From positions 124,001 to 188,000 of the forward strand of contig NZ_RKHQ01000002.1 in NCBI RefSeq assembly GCF_003751805.1: a DNA stretch of 64,000 nucleotides. The letters are read 5' to 3'. A program made the position numbers and the translations under genes. The notes beneath the pieces are model-generated. The model did no database searches, was not told where the DNA came from, and saw nothing but the letters and a program-made list of their open reading frames with translations. Of the stretch, positions 39,779 to 52,675 are shown one piece after another; position 1 is the stretch's first letter; every line of letters begins with the position of its first letter. The stretch is from Salana multivorans (GTDB lineage Bacteria; Actinomycetota; Actinomycetes; Actinomycetales; Beutenbergiaceae).

Positions 39779-40995
39779 GGCTGCCCGACGGCGAGGACGC
39801 GCCGTCGGACGGGACGCTGCCCGCCAGCGCGGCGGTCGGGGCGCACGAGCGCGACTTCGGGGTCTACCTCCACGTGCCGTTCTGCCGCGTCCGCTGCGGC
39901 TACTGCGACTTCAACACCTACACGGCGCGCGAGCTGGGCGGCGGGGCCGACCAGGACTCCTACGCGGCGACGGCGTCGGCCGAGGTGGCCCTGGCGGCGC
40001 GCGCGCTGCGCGCGAGCGGCGTCCCCGACCGTCCCGTGTCGACCTTCTTCCTCGGCGGCGGGACGCCGACGCTGCTCCCGCCGCGCGACCTCGCGGCCAT
40101 GCTCGGCGCCGTCCGCGACGCGTGGGGGATCGTGGCCGGGGCCGAGATCACGACGGAGGCCAACCCCGACTCGGTCGACGCGGCGGATCTCGAGGCCCTG
40201 GCCGCCGCGGGGTTCACGCGCGTCTCGTTCGGCGTCCAGTCCTTCGTGCCCGAGGTGCTCGCGACGCTCGACCGCACGCACGACCCAGCGCGCGTCCCGC
40301 TCGTCCTGCGGTGGGCGCGCGACGCTGGCCTCTCGGTCTCGCTCGACCTCATCTACGGCACGCCGGGGGAGAGCCTCGCCGACTGGCGGGTCAGCCTCGA
40401 GGGGGCGCTCGCGCTCGAGCCGGACCACGTCTCGGCCTACGCGCTCACCGTCGAGCCCGGGACGGCGCTGCACCGCCGTGTCGCGCGCGGCGAGCTCCCG
40501 GCGCCGACGGGGGACGACGAGGCCGACAAGTACGAGCTGGCCGATGGCCTGCTCGCGGCCGGCGGGTACGACTGGTACGAGATCTCCAACTGGGCGCGCA
40601 CGCCGGCCGACCGGTGCCGGCACAACCTCGCGTACTGGCGCGGCGCCGACTGGTGGGGGATCGGGCCGGGCGCGCACAGCCACGTCGGCGGCGTGCGCTG
40701 GTGGAACGTCAAGCACCCGCGCGCCTACGCCGGCCGGCTGGCCGCCGGGCGCTCGCCCGCGGCCGCGCGCGAGATCCTCGACGACGATGCCCGCGTGCTC
40801 GAGGACGTCCTGCTCGGCACGCGCCTGGCCGACGGGTACGAGCTTGCGCGCCTGCGCCCGGCCGCGCGGGCCGAGGTCGCCGGGCTGGTCCGGGACGGGC
40901 TGGCCACGCTCGACCCGGCGGACGGGGGACGGCTGCGGCTCACGCTGCGCGGGCGGCTGCTCGCCGACACGGTCGTGCACCGGCTCACCGCCTGA
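39775..40995 (+). CDS. hemW: Radical SAM protein HemW, heme chaperone
   Basis: A 406-residue radical SAM protein with the [4Fe-4S] motif C37-x3-C41-x2-C44 ([13 protein letters not shown]), then [11 protein letters not shown] and SFGVQSF. HemW was long annotated as oxygen-independent coproporphyrinogen oxidase, but proteins like it lack a fourth cysteine for that activity and instead bind and deliver heme. The N-terminal 25 residues before the barrel are variable. Coupled to lepA by a 4-base overlap. Confidence 0.93.
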
Positions 40996-41090
40996 CCTCA
41001 CCGCCAGCTTCGTCGTCCGACCTCACCTCCGCCCGCCCCGCGTCCCCCCACCCCGCCGCCGCCCACCAGATGACGCGCCCCGGGCGCTTC

Positions 41091-41119
41091 TTGACATCGA
41101 CGGTGCCGAACGGTTCAGT
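41091..41119 (+). promoter_or_regulatory. Promoter upstream of the proline-rich membrane gene pair
   Basis: TTGACA (41091-41096), 17-base spacer, TTCAGT (41114-41119). The transcript would start about 80 bases before ATG 41207. The rest of 40996-41206 shows no other feature. Confidence 0.45.
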
Positions 41120-41206
41120 TGCAACGTTCAGCGGCGTTCGTCGCTGCCCGGACGTGCGGCTCCTGCCGCGCACCCCGCCCGACCCTTCGAGAGGACGAGC
41201 CCGCGC

Positions 41207-42124
41207 ATGAGCGAGCCGATCAACCCCGACGACCAGCGTCCGTCCGAGCCGACGTCCAACCCCTACGGGGTTCCCTCGGCCGGTGAGCCGCAGCCCGGCG
41301 CGTACGGCACCCCGCCCCCGCCGGCCTCCGCGTACCCGCCCGCCGGCCCCGGTGGCTACCAGGCCGGTACCCCCGCCCCCGGCTACGGCCCGCAGGACGG
41401 CTTCCCGCCGCCCCCGCCCGTCTCCGGCTACGGCGCCGTCCCGCCCGCCGCCGACCCCAACGACATCGGTCAGTCGCTCGGCTGGGCCTGGCGCAAGTTC
41501 TCCGAGAACGCCGGCGCGCTCATCGTCTCGCACCTGCTGTGGGGCCTCGGCATCGGCGTCGTCGTCTGGATCATCGCACTCGTGGCGGTCCTCCCGTCCA
41601 TGACGATCAACACCAGCACCGACGCCGGGTTCGCCGCCGCCGGCTCGCTCGGCATCGGCATGACGATCGTGCTCGGCATCGCGACGTTCGTCCTCGCCTC
41701 GCTCGCCCAGATCGGCCTCATCAACGGCTACCTGGCGATCACCGACGGCCGCAAGGTCGCGATCGGCGACTTCTTCAAGTTCCGCAACGTCGGCCAGGCC
41801 CTGATCCTCGGCCTCATCGTGGGTGTCGCCGCCGGTCTCGTGTCCTTCACCTACATCGGCTACTACGTCGTGCTGTTCTTCACGATCTACGCCATGTTCT
41901 TCGTGATCGACCGCAGCCAGAGCTTCCAGGACGCGCTCAAGAACAGCGCGCAGCTCGCGCTCAAGTTCGTCGTGCCGACGATCCTCATCCTCCTCATCGT
42001 CGGTCTCGTCGCCCCGCTCGGCGCGATCGTCTGCTTCATCGGTCTCCTCGTGACGATGCCGTGGGCCTACCTCGCGCTCACCTACCAGTACCGCCGCCTC
42101 ACGGGCGGCTACGTCGCTCCCTGA
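41207..42124 (+). CDS. Membrane protein with Pro/Gly/Tyr-rich N-terminus
   Basis: A 305-residue protein. Residues 1-85 are an extended cytoplasmic Pro/Gly/Tyr/Ala segment (PPPPASAYPPAGPGGY), and the rest contains about six membrane helices with the pattern IGQSLGWAWRKFSENAGALI at the domain start and FQDALKNSAQLALKF later. I recognise the actinobacterial arrangement but know no function. A paralogue with the same layout follows ten bases downstream, so the two probably act as a pair or hetero-oligomer. Confidence 0.65.
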   Translation: MSEPINPDDQRPSEPTSNPYGVPSAGEPQPGAYGTPPPPASAYPPAGPGGYQAGTPAPGYGPQDGFPPPPPVSGYGAVPPAADPNDIGQSLGWAWRKFSENAGALIVSHLLWGLGIGVVVWIIALVAVLPSMTINTSTDAGFAAAGSLGIGMTIVLGIATFVLASLAQIGLINGYLAITDGRKVAIGDFFKFRNVGQALILGLIVGVAAGLVSFTYIGYYVVLFFTIYAMFFVIDRSQSFQDALKNSAQLALKFVVPTILILLIVGLVAPLGAIVCFIGLLVTMPWAYLALTYQYRRLTGGYVAP

Positions 42125-42134
42125 GCGCCATCGC

Positions 42135-43046
42135 ATGACGACGCCAGAGGATCCCTACGGCGCACCGCCGCCGCCCGGTCCGTACGGCAGCCCGAGCCAG
42201 CCGGGTCCCTCAGGGGGCCCGGCTGGTCCGTCTCTGCCACCCCTTCCAGCTGACCGACCCGTGCTCGACGCCGTCGGCGACGGCGTCGGCTTCGTGTCGG
42301 GCCCGCCGGTCGGCCGGTTCGCCGGCCCGCCGGGCGTCGTCCCCGTGTCGGCGACGCGGGCCGTGTCCGACGCGCTGAGCATGTTCCCGCGCGGCGTCGG
42401 CACGCTGTGCGGGCTGGTCGCGGTCGTCTGGGTGGCGCTCGCGGCGCTCAGCCTCCCGCTCCGGCTTCTCACCGGCGACCCCGGGTTCCTCGCCAACGGC
42501 GCGGTGCTCCTCGGCACGTGGTCCGGCTGGCGCACCTACCTCGTCGGTGCCGCCGCGATGCTGCTCTCCGGGCTCGTCACGGGCGTCCTCACGCTCCTCC
42601 TCGCGCGCGGCGCGCTCCGGGTGGTGCGGACGGGTGCCCTGCGGTTCGCTGACTGCTGGTCGCTGCCGCGCGGCTGGTTCGGCTACGCCGGCGTGATCGC
42701 CGTGCTCACCCTGCTGCCGGCGCTCGCGCCGGCGTCGAGCACGTCGCCCGTCTCGGTGTCGTCGGCCGTCGCCCTGGTCTGCCTGGTCGCGTCGCTCGGG
42801 CTGGCGTTCGCGCCGTTCGCGCTCTCGGACGACCCCGGCCGGGCCGGTGCCGCGATCGGCGCCTCCCTCCGTCTCGTCCGGGAGAACCTCGGCCAGACGC
42901 TCCTGCTGGCGCTGCTCTGCCTCGTGGTCCTCGCGCTGGGTGCCCTGGCGTGCTTCGTCGGCCTGGTGGTCGCGATCCCGGTGGCCGTGACCGCCTACGC
43001 CCGGCTCTACGTCGCGATCCGCGGCGAGGAGGTCGTCATCGTCTGA
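42135..43046 (+). CDS. Membrane protein, paralogue with Pro-rich N-terminus
   Basis: A 303-residue protein starting with a Pro/Gly-rich segment (DPYGAPPPPGPYGSP), then five or six membrane helices. The order of helices and the AVSDALSMFPR and GAAIGASLRLVRENLGQTL segments parallel the upstream gene (amphipathic helix before the membrane pairs), though sequence identity is low. Function unknown. It converges on the DUF3097 gene. Confidence 0.65.
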   Translation: MTTPEDPYGAPPPPGPYGSPSQPGPSGGPAGPSLPPLPADRPVLDAVGDGVGFVSGPPVGRFAGPPGVVPVSATRAVSDALSMFPRGVGTLCGLVAVVWVALAALSLPLRLLTGDPGFLANGAVLLGTWSGWRTYLVGAAAMLLSGLVTGVLTLLLARGALRVVRTGALRFADCWSLPRGWFGYAGVIAVLTLLPALAPASSTSPVSVSSAVALVCLVASLGLAFAPFALSDDPGRAGAAIGASLRLVRENLGQTLLLALLCLVVLALGALACFVGLVVAIPVAVTAYARLYVAIRGEEVVIV

Positions 43047-43058
43047 CGGCGCCCCGGG

Positions 43059-43090
43059 CCCGCCGTGCGGCAAGCCCGCCGTGCGGCAAG
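43059..43090 (+). repeat. 16-base tandem direct repeat
   Basis: Two exact copies of CCCGCCGTGCGGCAAG in the gap between convergent genes. No obvious role. Confidence 0.7.
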
Positions 43091-43101
43091 CCCCGCCGCC
43101 G

Positions 43102-44019
43102 TCAGTCCCCGTCGCCGACCGTGACGAAGTCGACGAGCTCCTCGACGCGGCCGAGCAGCGCCGGCGACAGGTCGCGGTAGTCGCGGACCTGGCGCAGGAT
43201 CCGGCGCCAGCCCTGCGCGACGTCGGCGGGGGAGCCGGTCGGCCAGCCCAGCGCCCGCAGCGTCCCGACCTTGATGTCGGTGCCGCGCGGCACGTCCGGC
43301 CACGCCCGCAGCCCGACCCGCTCGGGTCGCACGGCCTGCCAGACGTCGACGTACGGGTGGCCGAGCACGCGCACGTGCGCCGCGGCCGGTCCGAGAGCGC
43401 GCAGCGCGTCGTCGGCCAGACGCCGCTCCTTCGAGCCGGGCACGAGATGGTCGAGCAGGACGCCGGCCCGGCGGGTCGGCCCCGGCTGGAAGCCGGTGAG
43501 CACCTCGGCCAGGTGGTCGGCGCCCTCGAGCAGCTCGACGACGATCCCCTCCAGGCGCAGGTCGTCGCCCCAGACCTTCTCGACGAGCTCCGCGTCGTGC
43601 TTGCCCTCGACCCAGATCCGCGAGGCGCGGGCGACCCGCGCCCTCGCTCCCGCCACAGCGAGCGATCCCGACGCCGTCCGCGCACGCGGCGCCGACTCCG
43701 CCACCCGGGGCGGCCGGACCAGCCGGACGGGTGCCCCGTCGAGCCAGAACCCGGCGCCGAGCGCGAACGAGCGGCGACGCCCGGCGCGGTCCTCGAGCAC
43801 GACGACGTCGCCGCCGTTCGTGCGCTCCAGCGCCATGATCTCGCCGACGAACCCGGTCGCGACGTCCTCGACCACGAGGCCGGGCACGGCGAGCTCGTCC
43901 CGCGTCGGCCGACGCGCTCCCGTCCGGACGCGCGGGTCGGCCGCCTGGCCGCGCCCGCCGCCGGCCAGCACGTCGGCCCCGTACGGGTCGCCGGGGAAGG
44001 AGAGGGTCCGATCGGTCAC
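43102..44019 (-). CDS. DUF3097 family protein
   Basis: A 305-residue actinobacterial protein of unknown function. Family marks seen: PGDPYGADVL at the start, RIWVEGKHDAELVEKVWGDDL, VLLDHLVPGSKE, VLGHPYVDVWQAVRP and GWPTGSPADVAQGWRRIL. The central part resembles a Toprim-like nucleotide fold (EGKHD, DHLVPGSKE), suggesting nucleic-acid chemistry; this is inference. It is divergent from hrcA with a short shared promoter region. Confidence 0.85.
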   Translation of the reverse strand: MTDRTLSFPGDPYGADVLAGGGRGQAADPRVRTGARRPTRDELAVPGLVVEDVATGFVGEIMALERTNGGDVVVLEDRAGRRRSFALGAGFWLDGAPVRLVRPPRVAESAPRARTASGSLAVAGARARVARASRIWVEGKHDAELVEKVWGDDLRLEGIVVELLEGADHLAEVLTGFQPGPTRRAGVLLDHLVPGSKERRLADDALRALGPAAAHVRVLGHPYVDVWQAVRPERVGLRAWPDVPRGTDIKVGTLRALGWPTGSPADVAQGWRRILRQVRDYRDLSPALLGRVEELVDFVTVGDGD

Positions 44020-44024
44020 GTTGG

Positions 44025-44030
44025 AGGCTA
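44025..44030 (-). promoter_or_regulatory. Candidate -10 box before the DUF3097 gene
   Basis: On the minus strand TAGCCT, five bases, then GTG 44019. Confidence 0.3.
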
Positions 44031-44077
44031 ACCCGCCCGATGTCGCGCGCGCCGGGAGGCGCGCTGGCACGCGGGCG

Positions 44078-44109
44078 TAGAATTGGCACTCGCGGTCGGT
44101 GAGTGCTGA
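44078..44109 (+). promoter_or_regulatory. hrcA promoter with CIRCE operator
   Basis: A -10 box TAGAAT (44078-44083) runs into a CIRCE element: TTGGCACTC (44083-44091), nine bases, GAGTGCTGA (44101-44109). The consensus is TTAGCACTC-N9-GAGTGCTAA; each arm differs by one base. HrcA bound here would block transcription of its own operon. Confidence 0.9.
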
Positions 44110-44162
44110 CCGCGCCGCGCTGCGTCGGGTGAGCGTCGGGTCAGCGTCAGCGAGGAGGAGCG

Positions 44163-45215
44163 ATGAGCACGAAGAACCGTCGGCTCGACGTCCTGCGCGC
44201 CATCGTCTCCGACTACGTCTCGACCCAGGAGCCGGTCGGCTCGCGCGCGCTCGTCGAGCGGCACGCACTGGGCGTCTCCCCGGCGACCATCCGCAACGAC
44301 ATGGCCGCGCTGGAGCAGGAGGGGTACATCGCCCAGCCGCACACGTCGGCCGGGCGGATCCCGACGGACGCCGGCTACCGGCTCTTCGTCGACCACCTCG
44401 CGGCGCTCAAGGCGCTCAGCCCGGCCGAGCGGCGCGCGATCGAGACCTTCCTGTTCGAGGCGGTCGACCTCGACGACGCGGTCGAGCGCACCGTGCGGCT
44501 CCTCGCGCAGCTCACGCAGCAGGCGGCGGTCGTGCAGTACCCGTCGCTGCGCCGCTCGGCGCTGCGCCACCTCGAGGTGGTGCCGCTGGCGAACGGCCGC
44601 GTCATGACCGTCATCATCACCGACTCCGGCCGCGTCGAGCAGCGCACCGTGACGCTGCCGGACGGCGCCGCGGCGCCGGACGAGGCCGAGGTGGCCGACC
44701 TGCGGGTCCGGTTCAACGTCGCCGCGGCCGGCCGGCGGATGCCCGAGCTCGGGCTCAGCCTGCGCGCGGTCCCGGACGTCGTGGCGCCCGGCGTCGCGGA
44801 GCTCGCCCGACAGATCGCCGAGGTCGTCGTCGAGACGCTCACGGAGGAGGTCGAGGACCGCCTCGTCATGGCGGGCCACAGCCACCTCACGCGCTCGCCG
44901 CTCGACTTCTACCACGGCCTCCAGCCCGTCCTCGAGGCGCTGGAGGAGCAGGTCGTCCTCATGAACCTGCTCGCCGACGTCGCGTCGGAGGGCGAGGCGG
45001 GCGGCGACGTCACGGTGCGGATCGGCGCCGAGAACGGCTACTCCCCGCTCGCGCACGCGTCGCTCGTCGCTGCCCCCTACGGCCGCGAGGGCACGGGGGA
45101 CGCGCTCGCCTACCTCGGCGTGCTCGGGCCGACCCGGATGGACTACCCCGGCACCATGGCGGCCGTGCGAGCCGTCGCACGCTACCTGTCCCGATTCGTC
45201 TCGCCGCTCGAGTGA
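44163..45215 (+). CDS. hrcA: Heat-inducible transcription repressor HrcA
   Basis: A 350-residue repressor. It has the winged helix at residues 1-90 ([51 protein letters not shown]) and a GAF-like ligand/dimer domain after it. HrcA binds CIRCE elements and is kept active by GroEL. A strong GAGGAGG site precedes ATG 44163. CIRCE immediately upstream shows autoregulation. It is first in the run hrcA-dnaJ-phoH-ybeY-era. Confidence 0.96.
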   Translation: MSTKNRRLDVLRAIVSDYVSTQEPVGSRALVERHALGVSPATIRNDMAALEQEGYIAQPHTSAGRIPTDAGYRLFVDHLAALKALSPAERRAIETFLFEAVDLDDAVERTVRLLAQLTQQAAVVQYPSLRRSALRHLEVVPLANGRVMTVIITDSGRVEQRTVTLPDGAAAPDEAEVADLRVRFNVAAAGRRMPELGLSLRAVPDVVAPGVAELARQIAEVVVETLTEEVEDRLVMAGHSHLTRSPLDFYHGLQPVLEALEEQVVLMNLLADVASEGEAGGDVTVRIGAENGYSPLAHASLVAAPYGREGTGDALAYLGVLGPTRMDYPGTMAAVRAVARYLSRFVSPLE

Positions 45216-45300
45216 GCCCCGACTACCCGGCCGCTCGCCCGACCGACGCCACCAGCTCGACCGACCGTCCGTTCCCTCGCACTACAGGAGCCCATCGCTC

Positions 45301-46427
45301 GTGACCGACTACTACGAGATCCTCGGCGTCTCGCGTGACGCCACCACCGAGGAGATCAAGCGCGCCTACCGGAAGCTGGCGCGCCAGTACCACCCGGACG
45401 TCGCCGGCGAGGAGTCCGCCGAGAAGTTCAAGGAGGTGACGATGGCGGCCGAGGTCCTCACGGACCCGGAGAAGCGCCGGATGTACGACCTCGGTGGACC
45501 CTCGGCGTTCGGCGCCGGCGGAGCCGGCGGCCCCGGGATGGGCGGCTTCGGCTTCGGCGACCTGTTCGAGACGCTGTTCAACACGGCCGGCGCGACGGCC
45601 CGCGGCCCCGTTCCGCGCTCGCGGCGCGGCCAGGACGCGCTCGTGCGGATCGACCTCGACCTGGCCGAGGCCGCGTTCGGCGTGCACCGGGACCTCACGG
45701 TCGAGACGGCCGTCGTGTGCGGCACGTGCCACGGCTCCTGCGCGCGCCCGGGCACCTCGCCGCGGCCGTGCAGCGTGTGCGGCGGCCGCGGCATGGTCCA
45801 GCGCGTGGCGCGCTCCTTCCTCGGCAACGTCATGACGCAGGCGCGCTGTGACGCCTGCCAGGGCTACGGCTCGACGATCCCCGAGCCCTGCCTCGAGTGC
45901 TCCGGCGAGGGCCGCGTCCGCACGCGGCGGACGATCGGCGTCGACGTGCCGGCCGGCGTCGAGACCGGGTCGCGGATCAAGCTGACCGGGCAGGGCGAGG
46001 TCGGTCCGGGTGGCGGTCCCGCCGGTGACCTCTACGTCGAGGTGCGCGAGCTCCCGCACCCGGTGTTCACGCGCCGCGGCGACGACCTGCACTGCACCGT
46101 GAGCCTGCCCATGACGGCGGCGGCGCTCGGGACGGTGCTGACGGTCGAGTCGCTCGACGGCCAGCTCGACCTCGACATCGCGCCCGGCACGCAGCCGGAC
46201 GAGGTGCTGACGCTGCGCGGCAAGGGCATGGGCCGGCTGCGCGGGCACGGCCGCGGGGACCTGCACGTCCACCTCGACGTCCAGGTGCCGACCAAGCTCG
46301 ACGAGCGCCAGCAGGAGCTGCTGCGCGAGCTCGCCGGGCTGCGCGGCGAGGAGTCGCCGGCCGCGCGCCTGGCCCCCGTCGGGGCCGGGATGTTCGCCCG
46401 GTTGCGCGACAAGCTGGCGGGGCGCTC

Positions 46428-46431
<4 letters not shown>
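45301..46431 (+). CDS. dnaJ: Chaperone protein DnaJ (second actinobacterial type)
   Basis: A 376-residue co-chaperone. It has a J domain with the HPD motif (QYHPDVAG, residues about 31-36), a G/F-rich region, four zinc-binding CXXCXGX repeats ([32 protein letters not shown]) and the C-terminal substrate domains. The first repeat ends in Cys rather than Gly, as seen in related actinobacterial DnaJ2. It stimulates DnaK ATPase. GTG 45301; the stop overlaps phoH by four bases. The rsmE gene usually found next is absent. Confidence 0.95.
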
Positions 46432-47437
<1,006 letters not shown>

Positions 47438-47441
<4 letters not shown>

Positions 47442-47890
47442 GCATCGAGATCAGCAACGAGACCGAGTACCCGGTCGACGAGACCGAGTTCGCGGCGCTC
47501 GGGCGCTACGTGCTCGACCAGATGCACGTGCACCCGCAGGCCGAGCTGTCGATCATCTTCGTCGACGTCCCGGCCATGACCGAGCTCCACGTGCGGTGGA
47601 TGGACGAGCCCGGGCCGACCGACGTCATGTCCTTCCCGATGGACGAGCTTCGTCCGGGGACGGAGGACTCGCCGAGCGCCGAGGGGATCCTCGGCGACAT
47701 CGTCGTCTGCCCCGAGGTCGCGACCGCGCAGGCCGCGGCCGCCGGGCACTCGGCCGGCGAGGAGATGCTCCTCCTCGTGACGCACGGCATCCTCCACCTG
47801 CTCGGGTTCGACCACGCCGAACCCGAGGAGCGCGAGGAGATGTTCGAGCTCCAGCGCACCCTCCTGCTCACCTTCCTGGCGACGCGATGA
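47438..47890 (+). CDS. ybeY: Endoribonuclease YbeY (rRNA maturation)
   Basis: A 150-residue metal-dependent RNase with the zinc motif [11 protein letters not shown] (H-x3-H-x5-H, residues about 116-126) and the preceding VMSFPMDE segment. It acts in 16S rRNA 3'-end processing and ribosome quality control. GTG at 47438 overlaps the phoH stop, and its stop overlaps the era start (ATGA). A CNNM-type gene commonly found between ybeY and era is missing here. Confidence 0.95.
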
Positions 47891-48879
47891 GCGACGAGAC
47901 GACCGACCCGACGGGCGACGCGGGCGGCTACGTCCCGCTGACCTTCCCGACGGTCGAGGACCCGGAGACCTACCGCGCGGGGTTCGCCTGCATCGTCGGG
48001 CGACCCAACGCCGGGAAGTCGACGCTCGTCAACGCGCTCGTCGGCACCAAGGTCGCGATCACGTCCGGTCGCCCGCAGACGACGCGGCACACGATCCGCG
48101 GCATCGTCAACCGGCCCGACGCCCAGCTCGTGCTCGTCGACACCCCGGGCCTGCACCGGCCGCGGACCCTCCTCGGCACGCGGCTCAACGACCTCGTCGT
48201 CGGCACGCTCGCCGAGGTCGAGGTCGTCGGCTTCTGCCTTCCCGCCGACCAGAAGATCGGACCGGGCGACGACTTCATCGCGCGCATGCTCGAGGGGGTG
48301 AGCACCCCCGTCGTCGCGATCGCGACGAAGGCGCAGACCGTCGAGCCCTCCCGCCTGATCGAGCACCTCATCGACATCGAGGAGCTGGGCCGGGCGCACG
48401 CGGCGGACGGGTTCGCCGCCATCGTGCCGGTGAGCTCGCTCGAGGCGTACCAGGTGGACGTCGTGGCCGAGGTCCTGTGCTCGTTCCTGCCGGTCAGCCC
48501 GCCGCTCTACCCGGAGGGCGAGCTGACCGACGAGCCCGAGCAGGTCATGGTCGCGGAGCTCGTCCGGGAGGCGGCGCTCGAGGGTGTGCGGGACGAGCTG
48601 CCGCACTCCCTCGCCGTCGTCGTGGAGGAGATCAGCCCGCGGCCCGGCCGGCCGGAGGGCAAGGAGCTGCTCGACGTCCAGGTCATCATCTACGTCGAGC
48701 GGGACTCGCAGAAGGCCATCGTCATCGGCCGGGGCGGCTCGCGCCTGCGCGAGGTCGGCACCCGCGCCCGCGCGGGGATCGAGGCGCTGCTCGGCACGCG
48801 CGTCTACCTCGATCTCCACGTCAAGGTGGCCAAGGACTGGCAGCGCGACCCGAAGCAGCTCCAGCGGCTGGGGTTCTGA
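47887..48879 (+). CDS. era: GTPase Era, with altered G4 motif
   Basis: A 330-residue ribosome-assembly GTPase. G1 is GRPNAGKST (about residue 37), G3 DTPG, and the KH domain lies at about 215-330. The guanine-specificity motif G4, normally NKxD (TKxD in many actinobacteria), reads TKAQ here (residues about 147-150), so the Asp that recognises guanine is missing. All other motifs are intact and the gene sits in its normal operon, so it is probably functional, perhaps with changed nucleotide preference. Confidence 0.93.
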   Translation: MSDETTDPTGDAGGYVPLTFPTVEDPETYRAGFACIVGRPNAGKSTLVNALVGTKVAITSGRPQTTRHTIRGIVNRPDAQLVLVDTPGLHRPRTLLGTRLNDLVVGTLAEVEVVGFCLPADQKIGPGDDFIARMLEGVSTPVVAIATKAQTVEPSRLIEHLIDIEELGRAHAADGFAAIVPVSSLEAYQVDVVAEVLCSFLPVSPPLYPEGELTDEPEQVMVAELVREAALEGVRDELPHSLAVVVEEISPRPGRPEGKELLDVQVIIYVERDSQKAIVIGRGGSRLREVGTRARAGIEALLGTRVYLDLHVKVAKDWQRDPKQLQRLGF

Positions 48880-48883
48880 CGGC

Positions 48884-50584
48884 GTGGAGCTGAGCACGCC
48901 GCGACTCGACCGGGTCCGGGAGCGGTTCGCCCCCGGGACGCTCGCGCGCTCCCGCTGGCGGCTCGCGGTGTGGACGCTCGTCGTGGTGCTCGCCTACGCG
49001 GTGGTCGGCGTCCTCGCCGGTCCGCGGTGGAACCCGGAGCCCGTCAGCACCAGCGTGCAGCCCGAGACGGAGTCGGTCTCCGTGCTCGGCAGCACGCCCG
49101 GAACCGTGCTCGGCCGGTACGACACGGTGAGCCGGCTCGTCGACCTCCAGCTCGACGGCGCCACGACGCAGGTGCTCATCGTCTCCCCGCTCGGTGTCCC
49201 CGAGCCGCTCGCCGATGCCGGCCTGCCGGCCGCGGTCTTCCTCCACGGCGCCGGGACCGGCCTGGCCGAGTCCTTCGCGGAGCACGCCCAGGCCCTCGCG
49301 TCGGCCGGCGTCGTCGCCGTCGTGCCGAGCAAGCGGCTCGACACGTACACGACGACGCACCGCGACTACGTCGCGATGGCGGCCGACTACGCGCGCAGCG
49401 TCCAGCTCGCGCGCGAGCTGCCCGAGGTCGACCCCGCCCGCGTCGGCCTCTACGCCGAGAGCGAGGGGACGTGGATCGCGCCGATCCTGGCCGTCGACGA
49501 CCCCGCGATCGCGTTCGTCGCGCTCGTCTCGGCCCCGGTCGTGACGCCGCGCGAGCAGGGGGCCTTCGCCGTCGACGCCTACCTACGCGAGGTCGGCGTC
49601 CCCCGCTCCTTCCTGCGCGCCATCCCGCGAGCCACCGGCGCCCACCTGCCCGGCGGCATCCTCGCCTACGCGGACTTCGACGTCCTGCCCTACCTGCGCG
49701 AGCTGACCCAGCCCGTGTTCATGGCGTACGGGACGCAGGATGCCTCCATGCCGACCGTCCAGGGCCCGCAGATCGTGGCCGGCGCACTGCCCGGCGGCGT
49801 CGAGCAGCTCATGGTGCGCTACTACGCCGACGCGAACCACGGCATCCGGATCGGGTCGAGCACGGACCCCGTGGTGCCGGACTTCCTCGCCGGGCTGGCG
49901 GCCTGGATGATCGACCCGGTCGCCGCGCAGGCCGCCGGTCCGGTCGTGGCCGGGGCCACCCCGCGGCAGGTCCACATGGCCTCGGCCGTCCCGCAGCCGC
50001 GCTGGTACGCCGACGGCGAGATGCTCCTGCGCGTCCCCGGCATCTCGGCCGCGGTGGTGATCGGCGGGTTCCTCGTCGTCCTCGCCGGCGCGATCATCGG
50101 TCGCGCGCAGTCCTCGCGGGGGCTGCGCGCCTTCCTCGTGCCCCGCCGACGCGGCCCGCTGGAGGTGCCCGCGTCCGTCCGCGCGCCCGTCGTCGCCGCG
50201 GTCCGGTTCTCCGTCGTGACGCTGGTGCTCCTCGTCGCGCTCGTCGCGTACATCGTCGCGGTGGCGCAGCTCGCGCTCGACTACTCCCGCAACGGCTGGG
50301 TCGTCTGGGGCGGCTGGGCGCTCGTCCAGCTCCTCGCGGTGGCGTGCGCGCTGTGCGCCGTGCTCACGGTGCGGGCGCTCGTCCGGCACGCGCGCGCGCG
50401 TCAGGAGGCGGCCGAGGAGTGGGAGGCGGCGCTCGAGGCGGGCGAGGTCACCGGGCCGCGCCCCGGTGCCGTCGCCCGGGCGGCGTCGGGCGTGCGCGAG
50501 GCGGGCTGCTGGGCGATCCTGCTCGGCGCCGGCGGCCTCCTGTTCGTCGCGGCCTACTGGGGCGCCTTCTCGCCGATCTCCTGA
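48884..50584 (+). CDS. Membrane-bound alpha/beta hydrolase domain protein
   Basis: A 566-residue protein: membrane helix at residues 27-47, an extracytoplasmic alpha/beta-hydrolase domain (about 90-345) with a nucleophile elbow of the form YAESEGT (Ser about 190), acid in YGTQDAS and His in ADANHGIR, then four helices in the C-terminal third (about 380-560). The fold resembles dienelactone hydrolase and secreted esterases. The GTG start is four bases after era, so it is probably in the era operon. The function is unknown. Confidence 0.75.
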   Translation: MELSTPRLDRVRERFAPGTLARSRWRLAVWTLVVVLAYAVVGVLAGPRWNPEPVSTSVQPETESVSVLGSTPGTVLGRYDTVSRLVDLQLDGATTQVLIVSPLGVPEPLADAGLPAAVFLHGAGTGLAESFAEHAQALASAGVVAVVPSKRLDTYTTTHRDYVAMAADYARSVQLARELPEVDPARVGLYAESEGTWIAPILAVDDPAIAFVALVSAPVVTPREQGAFAVDAYLREVGVPRSFLRAIPRATGAHLPGGILAYADFDVLPYLRELTQPVFMAYGTQDASMPTVQGPQIVAGALPGGVEQLMVRYYADANHGIRIGSSTDPVVPDFLAGLAAWMIDPVAAQAAGPVVAGATPRQVHMASAVPQPRWYADGEMLLRVPGISAAVVIGGFLVVLAGAIIGRAQSSRGLRAFLVPRRRGPLEVPASVRAPVVAAVRFSVVTLVLLVALVAYIVAVAQLALDYSRNGWVVWGGWALVQLLAVACALCAVLTVRALVRHARARQEAAEEWEAALEAGEVTGPRPGAVARAASGVREAGCWAILLGAGGLLFVAAYWGAFSPIS

Positions 50585-50614
50585 CCCGAGCGCGGCGGGC
50601 GACGCCGGGTGCGT

Positions 50615-52537
<1,923 letters not shown>

Positions 52538-52549
52538 CCCGTCCGTCCC

Positions 52550-52599
52550 GCCGAGCGCGGATCCCGGTGCCCGACGCGGTGCCGGGACCCGCGCTCGGC
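52550..52599 (+). terminator. Terminator after leuA
   Basis: A two-part hairpin: outer stem 52550-52560 / 52589-52599 (11 bases) and inner stem TCCCGG / CCGGGA, with one-base bulges between and a 14-base loop. Confidence 0.75.
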
Positions 52600-52663
52600 C
52601 GGCACGGCTCGCTCCCGCTCGGCGGGAACGGCGTGGCCGCGGGTGGATGTCGGTGGTGTGGGG

Positions 52664-52669
52664 GATGAT
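52664..52669 (+). promoter_or_regulatory. Candidate -10 box, leaderless
   Basis: GATGAT, six bases, then GTG of recO. Confidence 0.35.
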
Positions 52670-52675
52670 GCTCTG

